DNA of 64,000 bases from Jiangella ureilytica (GTDB lineage Bacteria > Actinomycetota > Actinomycetes > Jiangellales > Jiangellaceae), in the NCBI RefSeq assembly GCF_004348545.1, contig NZ_SMKL01000020.1, forward strand, positions 1 to 64,000, in the 5' to 3' direction. Position numbers and translations under genes: made by a program. A model generated the notes under the pieces. That model ran no database searches. It had not been told where the DNA came from and worked only from the letters and a program-made list of their open reading frames with translations. Positions 58,798 through 64,000 of this stretch are shown one piece after another (positions within the stretch are counted from its first letter, which is position 1; every line of letters starts with the position of its first letter).

Positions 58798-59808
58798 TCA
58801 GGTGTGGCCGGCGGTCGCGGGGGCGCCGACGGCGTTCCGCTCGGCACCGTCGTGGGTGACGGCGGCAGCTGCGGCGCGGCGCGACGCGAGCGCCGCGAGC
58901 AGGAGGCCGGCGGCGATCCACCCGCCCAGCACGAGCAGCGGCTGCGCGGCGGCGGCACCGTCGAAGAACGACGTCGACCGCAGCAGGGAGCCGCCCGCCC
59001 CCGGCGGCAGGTACTGGCCGAACGTGCCCCAGCCCGACGGCAGCAGCTCCGGCGCCGAGGTGACACCGGACAGCGGGTTGCCGAGCAGGAGGAAGAGCAG
59101 CGCTCCCAGGCCGACGCCCGCCTCGCCGACGAGGGCGTGCAGGCCGACCACCACGAACGACACGGCGGCGATCGTCACGGCGAAGGCGCCGGCGTTGGCC
59201 GGCCAGTTCCCCTCCAGCACGCCGAGCCAGGTCTGCATGACCAGCACGGCCACGGCCGCACCACCCACGGCGGCGATCCCCGCACCCAGGATCCGGCGCC
59301 ACACCCCGGCCACCGCGAGCGCCATGACCGCGCCGGCGGCGAGGCCGCCCATGACCATCGGCAGCGCACCGGCGCTGAACCCGGTGCCGCGCGGGTCGTC
59401 GTCGGGGAGCGGGACGACGTCCGTCACGGCCGGCCCCGCGGGCGCCTCCCCCGAAGCCGAGGCCATGGACGTCGCGGCGCCCTGGAGCAGCTGCGCCACC
59501 ACCGGACCGGCAGCGGATGCCGTCAGCACCTCCGGAGCGCCCGATGGCGACAGCACGACGGCGCCGTAGACGTCCCGGTCCTCGATGGCCGACCGCGCCT
59601 CGTCGGCCGACGACACACCGGACACAGAGAAGCCGCCCGGCGCGGCCTGGTCGAGCTGCTGCGCCACCGCGTCGACGGCCTCGGGCGGACCGGCGACCGC
59701 GATCGGCACGTCCCGGGGCGCGATCTGCGAGCTCGGCCAGACGAACGCCGTCACCAGCACGCCGATGACGACGGACAGACCGAGCGCGATGCCGATGACC
59801 CTGCGCAT
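58798..59808 (-). CDS. membrane protein, ABC-2/YhgE-like
   Basis: 336 residues. N-terminal helix (IGIALGLSVVIGVLVTAFVW), an extracellular domain of about 110 residues (IAPRDVPIAVAGPPEAVDA...), then five helices and a C-terminal helix, as in single-protein ABC-2-type/YhgE-Pip relatives. GGAGG precedes the ATG. Divergent from a TetR gene with operators between, so it is probably the regulated target, perhaps an exporter component. Substrate unknown. Confidence 0.7.
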   Translation of the reverse strand: MRRVIGIALGLSVVIGVLVTAFVWPSSQIAPRDVPIAVAGPPEAVDAVAQQLDQAAPGGFSVSGVSSADEARSAIEDRDVYGAVVLSPSGAPEVLTASAAGPVVAQLLQGAATSMASASGEAPAGPAVTDVVPLPDDDPRGTGFSAGALPMVMGGLAAGAVMALAVAGVWRRILGAGIAAVGGAAVAVLVMQTWLGVLEGNWPANAGAFAVTIAAVSFVVVGLHALVGEAGVGLGALLFLLLGNPLSGVTSAPELLPSGWGTFGQYLPPGAGGSLLRSTSFFDGAAAAQPLLVLGGWIAAGLLLAALASRRAAAAAVTHDGAERNAVGAPATAGHT

Positions 59809-59826
59809 GGTTCCTCCAACTAAAAC

Positions 59827-59838
59827 GAACGACCGTTC
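59827..59838. promoter_or_regulatory. TetR operator half-set near the membrane-protein gene
   Basis: GAACGACCGTTC, one pair off the palindrome at 59881, located 18 bases ahead of the membrane-protein start. Confidence 0.6.
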
Positions 59839-59874
59839 TCCAATACGTTCCATGGTCCACGCGGCTCGCCGACG

Positions 59875-59902
59875 TGTCAAGAACGATCGTTCGTTTTATA
59901 AT
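59875..59902 (+). promoter_or_regulatory. promoter and operator of the TetR gene
   Basis: A -35-like TGTCAA and a consensus -10 TATAAT (59897-59902) enclose a perfect palindrome GAACGATCGTTC (59881-59892). The ATG at 59910 lies seven bases after the -10, so the mRNA is probably leaderless. Repressor binding would block RNA polymerase directly. Confidence 0.75.
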
Positions 59903-59909
59903 GTGATCC

Positions 59910-60500
59910 ATGCCCCGTGTCTCGGAAGCGCACCTCGCCGCCCGCCGGCAGCAGATCCTCGAGGCCGCCTGGCGCTGCTTCGCCCGGCAGGGCTTCCATG
60001 CCACGTCCATGCAGGACGTCTTCGCCGAGTCGGGGATGTCGGCGGGAGCGGTCTACCGCTACTTCCCCAGCAAGGCCGACCTCGTGCGCGCCACGGCCGA
60101 GGGCATCGCCGGCATCGCCGACGACGTCTTCCTCGAGATGCTGGCCGACGACCCCGTCCCGCCGCCGGCCGAGGCCCTGCGCCGCACCCTGGAGCACCTG
60201 ACCGAGGTCACGGCGGCCGACGAGATCGACCGGACGAGGATCGCGCTGCACGTGTGGTCCGAGGCCGTGCGCGACACCGAGATCCGCGGCATCGTGACCG
60301 GCATCGCCGATCGCCTGGTCGGCCGCTGGGAGCAGCTGGCCGAGCGCTGGCTCGACGCGGGGCTGCTGCCGGCCGGCGCCGACCCGCACCACGTGGGCCG
60401 CACGATGTACGGCGTCATGATCGGCTTCGTCACCCAGCGGCACCTGTTCGGCCTCACCACCGACGACTACCTCGACGGGTTCGGCGCGCTCAGTCGCTGA
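59910..60500 (+). CDS. TetR family regulator
   Basis: 196 residues. Helix-turn-helix ATSMQDVFAESGMSAGAVYRYFPSKADLV at about residues 31-59. The C-terminal ligand domain is unlike any I can name. Likely represses itself and the divergent membrane-protein gene through GAACG..CGTTC sites. Overlaps the convergent MarR gene by 11 bases. Confidence 0.88.
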   Translation: MPRVSEAHLAARRQQILEAAWRCFARQGFHATSMQDVFAESGMSAGAVYRYFPSKADLVRATAEGIAGIADDVFLEMLADDPVPPPAEALRRTLEHLTEVTAADEIDRTRIALHVWSEAVRDTEIRGIVTGIADRLVGRWEQLAERWLDAGLLPAGADPHHVGRTMYGVMIGFVTQRHLFGLTTDDYLDGFGALSR

Positions 60501-60996
60501 AGTCGCCGGCGGCCACCCGCAGCCCGCGCAACAGGTCGAACACCTGCTTGCGGTCGTCGCCGCCGAGTGCCCGCAGGCCGAACTCCGCCTCCATGAGCTC
60601 CGTGGTGACGCGGCCGACCGCGTCGCGCCCGGACTGCGTGATGCGCGCCAGCGTGCCCCGGCCGTCGCGCGGGTTGGGCTCGCGGGTGACGAAGCCGGCG
60701 CTCTCGAGTCGCTGGATGGTGTTGGTGACGCTGGTGGGGTGGACCATGAGCCGCTCGCCGATCTTCGCCATGGGCAGCGCGCCGGTGCGGCTGAAACTGA
60801 GCAGCACCAGCGCTTCGTAGCGGGCGAAGGTGAGGCCGTACGGACGGCAGATGCGGTCGAACTCGCCGATGAGCAACTGCTGCACCCGCATGATCGACGT
60901 GGCCGCCGCCATGGCGTCGGACGGGCCGAACCGCTCCCGCCAGATCGACGCCGCGCGGTCGATCGGGTCGAAGTCCAGGTCCAGTGGCTCCGCCAT
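60490..60996 (-). CDS. MarR family regulator
   Basis: 168 residues. Winged helix with MAKIGERLMVHPTSVTNTIQRLESAGFVTREPNPRDGRGTLARIT. Dimer helices at the ends. The ATG at 60996 follows a perfect palindrome only one base away. Effector unknown. Confidence 0.87.
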   Translation of the reverse strand: MAEPLDLDFDPIDRAASIWRERFGPSDAMAAATSIMRVQQLLIGEFDRICRPYGLTFARYEALVLLSFSRTGALPMAKIGERLMVHPTSVTNTIQRLESAGFVTREPNPRDGRGTLARITQSGRDAVGRVTTELMEAEFGLRALGGDDRKQVFDLLRGLRVAAGDFSD

Positions 60997-60997
60997 G

Positions 60998-61009
60998 AAG
61001 GTCGACCTT
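60998..61009. promoter_or_regulatory. candidate MarR operator
   Basis: Perfect 12-base palindrome AAGGTCGACCTT immediately upstream of the MarR start. It overlaps the TAA stop of the PH-domain gene (61008-61010). Confidence 0.55.
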
Positions 61010-61706
61010 AGTAGACGCCCTGCCGCCGCCTGGCGGAGACCGGGCCCGGATTGCGTGGATGGTCCGGCCGGCGCGGGTTCTTCTTCTTGGGCTCCTCGGC
61101 GGCGGGAGCGGACGCGCCGGTGGCTTCGCGGCGCAGCGCGTGGATGACCCGGGCGACGTCGTTGGGCCGCGGGATGTAGTGGATGTCGCGCACGCCCTGC
61201 TCCTGCGCGGCGTTCTCGAGCACGAGGTGGCCGGAGAAGAACGGCCGCAGCCACCAGGGCCGCACGACGGTGATGTCGAGCAGCCGGACGATCTCCATCT
61301 CGGCCTCGTTGAGGGAGAACAGCCCCCAGACGCGGAACACCCGGGAGTCGGTGACGACGAAACGGTCACGCGCGATGTACAGCGACTTGATCAGCGCCCA
61401 GCCGAGCAGGCCCGCGGCGGCGGCCAGCGGCAGCCACGCCGTCCGCGCCTCCATGAACGGCGCCACGATGAGCATGAGGATGCCGCCCAGGCCGGCCAGG
61501 GCGGGCAGCGCGTAGAGGATGGCGCTGTGCTTGCACTCGGCGACGATCTCTTCGCCCGCGACGAGCTTGCGCTTCACCAGCCGGTGCCCGAACCACGACG
61601 TGAAGTTGCGCCAGAACAGCCGGACCAGGCCGTCCTCGGCGACGCGGTCGAGCCAGCGGACGAACCCGTCGGTGAGCCCGTCGACCGTCCTCTTGGGCGT
61701 CCACAT
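61008..61706 (-). CDS. bacterial PH-domain membrane protein
   Basis: 232 residues. N-terminal helix region, two membrane helices around residues 63-110 (AILYALPALAGLGGILMLIV and AAAAGLLGWALIKSLY), then a PH/DUF304-like domain (ARDRFVVTDSRVFRVWGLFSLNEAEMEIVRLLDITV). Basic Pro-rich tail. Function unknown. Follows the small membrane peptide on the same strand. Confidence 0.8.
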   Translation of the reverse strand: MWTPKRTVDGLTDGFVRWLDRVAEDGLVRLFWRNFTSWFGHRLVKRKLVAGEEIVAECKHSAILYALPALAGLGGILMLIVAPFMEARTAWLPLAAAAGLLGWALIKSLYIARDRFVVTDSRVFRVWGLFSLNEAEMEIVRLLDITVVRPWWLRPFFSGHLVLENAAQEQGVRDIHYIPRPNDVARVIHALRREATGASAPAAEEPKKKNPRRPDHPRNPGPVSARRRQGVY

Positions 61707-61715
61707 GGGCGGGGG

Positions 61716-61868
61716 CTAGAACAACTCGGTGAAGAACGTCATGACGGCATCGAAGAAGTCGGCGATGCCGCCGCCGAGCTCGCCGAGCAGGTCGGCCAGC
61801 CCTTCGGGCTCCGTCAGGACGAAGTACACCAGAAAGGCGATACCCAGGATGATGAGCGCTTTCCTCAC
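61716..61868 (-). CDS. 50-residue membrane peptide
   Basis: Frame reading MRKALIILGIAFLVYFVLTEP then EGLADLLGELGGG and FFDAVMTFFTELF, from a GTG with AAGGA eight bases upstream. One N-terminal membrane helix and an amphipathic C-terminus. Short proteins of this shape occur upstream of PH-domain genes in actinomycetes. Nine bases separate it from the PH-domain start. Confidence 0.65.
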   Translation of the reverse strand: MRKALIILGIAFLVYFVLTEPEGLADLLGELGGGIADFFDAVMTFFTELF

Positions 61869-61972
61869 TGCATCATCCTTTCGTACCGGGGCACGCGGAC
61901 GAGGCCCGCCACGCGCGCTGCTTCCTGACTTTGTACCTCACATCGCCCTGCCGACCCCAACGCCACGCCGGA

Positions 61973-62926
61973 TCATGACACGGCCGCGACGATCTTCTCC
62001 GCGGCGGCGTACGGGTCGAGCTCGCCGGCGAGCACGCTCTGCGCGAGGTCGTCGAGGCGCTCGTCGCCGTGCAGCGCGGCGAACCGGCGGCGCAGATCGG
62101 TGACGGCGATGGCCTCGATCTCGTCGCGGGCCCGGCGGGTGCGGCGGCGCTGCGCCTCGCCGCTCTCGGCGGCCCAGGCGCGGTGGGCCGCGATGGCCTC
62201 GACCAGCTCGTCGATGCCCTCGCCGCGAGCGGCGACGGTGCTGACGATGGGCTGGCGCCAGTCGCCGGGCGCCCGCTCGGCCAGCCGGACGGTGCTGCGC
62301 AGGTCGCGGACCACCTGGTCGGCGCCGTCGCGGTCGGCCTTGTTCACGACGAAGACGTCGCCGACCTCGAGGATGCCCGCCTTCGCGGCCTGCACGCCGT
62401 CGCCCATGCCCGGCGCCAGCAGCACCAGCGTGGTGTCGGCCAGCCCGGCGACGTCGATCTCGGACTGCCCGACGCCGACGGTCTCGATGAGCACCACGTC
62501 GCAGCCGGCGGCGTCGAGCACCCGGACCGCCTGCGGCGTGGCCCAGGCCAGGCCGCCGAGGTGGCCGCGGGTGGCCATGGACCGGATGAACACGCCGCGG
62601 TCGGTGGCGTGGTCCTGCATGCGCACGCGGTCGCCCAGCAGCGCGCCGCCGGTGAACGGCGACGACGGGTCGATGGCCAGCACGCCGACCTTGAGGTCCT
62701 GGGCGCGGTAGGCGCCGACGAGCGCCGACGTGACGGTGGACTTGCCGACGCCGGGCGCGCCGGTGACGCCGACGACCGCCGCCGAGCCGGCGTGCGCGAC
62801 CAGCTGGGCGGTGATGTCGCGCAGGTCGGGCGAGCCGTTCTCGACCAGCGAGACCAGCCGGGCGACGGCGCGAGGGTCGCCGCCCACCGCCCGCCCCACC
62901 AGAGCTTCGGCGGACACCGTCGTCAC
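61973..62926 (-). CDS. meaB: MeaB/ArgK-type G-protein chaperone of B12-dependent mutases
   Basis: 317 residues. P-loop [17 protein letters not shown], switch region [19 protein letters not shown], Walker B-like [18 protein letters not shown] specificity motif. MeaB uses GTP to gate cofactor loading and protect the adenosylcobalamin mutase. Its likely client in this window is IcmA. GTG start at 62926 overlaps the thiolase stop by four bases; more upstream starts lie inside the thiolase. Confidence 0.92.
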   Translation of the reverse strand: MTTVSAEALVGRAVGGDPRAVARLVSLVENGSPDLRDITAQLVAHAGSAAVVGVTGAPGVGKSTVTSALVGAYRAQDLKVGVLAIDPSSPFTGGALLGDRVRMQDHATDRGVFIRSMATRGHLGGLAWATPQAVRVLDAAGCDVVLIETVGVGQSEIDVAGLADTTLVLLAPGMGDGVQAAKAGILEVGDVFVVNKADRDGADQVVRDLRSTVRLAERAPGDWRQPIVSTVAARGEGIDELVEAIAAHRAWAAESGEAQRRRTRRARDEIEAIAVTDLRRRFAALHGDERLDDLAQSVLAGELDPYAAAEKIVAAVS

Positions 62927-64000
62927 GGCACCCGCAGGACCAGCGCGTCGCCCTGGCCGCCGCCCCCGCACAGCGCGGCCGCGCCGACACCGCCGCCGCG
63001 GCGGGCGAGCTCGAGCGCGAGGTGCAGCACGAGCCGCGCGCCGGACATGCCGATGGGGTGGCCCAGTGCGATGGCGCCGCCGTTGACGTTGACCTTCTCA
63101 GGATCGAGGCCGAGCTCGCGGGTGCTGGCGATGCCGACGGCGGCGAAGGCCTCGTTGATCTCGACGAGGTCGAGGTCGCTTGGGTCGATGCCGTCCTTGG
63201 CGCAGGCGGCCTGGATGGCCCGGGCCGGCTGGCTCTGCAGCGTGGAGTCGGGGCCCGCGACGACGCCGTGCGCGCCGACGTGGGCTCTAGGTGTGACGCC
63301 GAGCTCGGCCGCCTTCGCCTCGCTCATGACGACGACCGCGGCGGCGCCGTCGGACAGCTGCGACGCCGAGCCCGCGGTGATGGTGCCGTCGGGCCGGAAG
63401 CTCGGCCTGAGCCGGGCGAGGGACTCGGCCGTGGTGTCGGCGCGGATGCCCTCGTCGCGAACCACCATGGACGCGTCGGCGGTACTTCCACGGCGCTGCG
63501 GGACCTCGACGGCGACGACCTCGTCGGCGAACAGGCCGTTCTTCCAGGCGGCGGCCGCGCGCTGGTGCGAGGCGGCGGCGAACTCGTCCTGCTCCTCGCG
63601 GGTGAGCGTCTCGTTCGCCGACTCCGTCAGCGCGCCCATGGCCTGGTCGGTGAAGATGTCGTAGAGGCCGTCGTAGGACATGTGGTCGAGCAGCGTGACG
63701 TCGCCGAACTTGAAGCCCAGCCGCGACTTCGGCAGCAGGTGCGGTGCGTTGGTCATGGACTCCATGCCGCCCGCCACCACGATCTCGAACTCGCCGGCGC
63801 GGACGAGCTGCGCGGCCAGCGCGATCGCGTCGAGGCCGGACAGGCAGACCTTGTTGATGGTGAGCGCGGGAACCGTCATGGGGATGCCGGCGTTGACGGC
63901 GGCCTGCCGGGCCGGGATCTGACCGGCGCCGGCCTGCAGCACCTGGCCCATGATGACGTAGTCGACCTGGCCCGGCGCGACGCCGGAGCGCTCGAGCGCG
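62923..64000 (-). CDS. acetyl-CoA acetyltransferase (thiolase), 5' end outside the window
   Basis: At least 359 residues visible; the frame continues past the window edge. Thiolase residues: nucleophile Cys in [16 protein letters not shown], His in [18 protein letters not shown] and second Cys in [26 protein letters not shown] and [12 protein letters not shown] are typical of the degradative/biosynthetic two-carbon class. Condenses or cleaves acetoacetyl-CoA type substrates. Coupled to meaB by GTGA. Confidence 0.92.
   Translation of the reverse strand, partial: ALERSGVAPGQVDYVIMGQVLQAGAGQIPARQAAVNAGIPMTVPALTINKVCLSGLDAIALAAQLVRAGEFEIVVAGGMESMTNAPHLLPKSRLGFKFGDVTLLDHMSYDGLYDIFTDQAMGALTESANETLTREEQDEFAAASHQRAAAAWKNGLFADEVVAVEVPQRRGSTADASMVVRDEGIRADTTAESLARLRPSFRPDGTITAGSASQLSDGAAAVVVMSEAKAAELGVTPRAHVGAHGVVAGPDSTLQSQPARAIQAACAKDGIDPSDLDLVEINEAFAAVGIASTRELGLDPEKVNVNGGAIALGHPIGMSGARLVLHLALELARRGGGVGAAALCGGGGQGDALVLRVP

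Overview
The window is about 70% G+C, has dense short-gap gene packing and many 4-base start/stop overlaps, and uses GTG starts freely. It carries actinobacterial gene families: a treS-mak-glgB trehalose/glycogen locus, GlgX and actinobacterial GlgP, LPDTG-anchored choice-of-anchor G surface proteins, WXG100-like proteins, a group 42 ECF sigma factor with its YciI/DGPF partner, and an IcmA-type mutase with MeaB. I read it as an actinomycete chromosome. The genus cannot be fixed from sequence alone; a Jiangella-like lineage is a weak guess. No tRNA, rRNA, CRISPR array, transposase, integrase or replication origin was seen.

Layout. 0-4.2 kb: two consecutive DUF5819-HTTM membrane modules in one coupled operon. 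4.4-8.9 kb: two paralogous sortase-anchored surface proteins with long acidic Thr-Glu-Val-Asp-Gly stalks. 9.1-12.2 kb: hexapeptide acyltransferase, GNAT, SAM methyltransferase and enoyl-CoA hydratase. 12.3-29.6 kb: glycogen/trehalose metabolism (glgX, glgP, treS, mak, glgB), interrupted by a broken AbiEi-like gene between two identical palindromes, an LVIVD-repeat secreted protein, a DUF305 lipoprotein, an ESX-like pair and a propeller lipoprotein. glgE is absent from its usual place. 29.9-36.3 kb: secreted S8 and M14 peptidases and a PrmC-related methylase.

36.3-50.2 kb is the most distinctive region: one LacI-controlled operon on the minus strand running LacI, two ABC permeases, sugar-binding lipoprotein, four ADP-ribosylglycohydrolase-family proteins, ribokinase, a glycosidase-like/FGE-like fusion, a CaiB-type CoA transferase and an HpcH/CitE-type lyase. 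Nearly every junction is a 1- or 4-base overlap. A 70-codon frame made of VGRGP repeats joins two of the hydrolases with exact overlaps at both ends. The gene set suggests import and breakdown of a ribosylated compound, with ribose captured by the kinase; this is inference. Matching LacI-type operators lie in front of lacI and of a divergent secreted esterase.

50.4-64 kb: secreted esterase/propeller fusion, thioredoxin-TPR co-chaperone, IcmA with a divergent Rrf2 regulator, DUF998 protein, ECF42 sigma factor with YciI, a TetR-controlled membrane protein, MarR, PH-domain protein, a 50-residue membrane peptide, MeaB and a thiolase cut by the window edge.

A theme throughout is that many intergenic hairpins contain the stop codon of one or both neighbouring genes. 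Three recognisable palindrome families are present (one with three copies, one with two).
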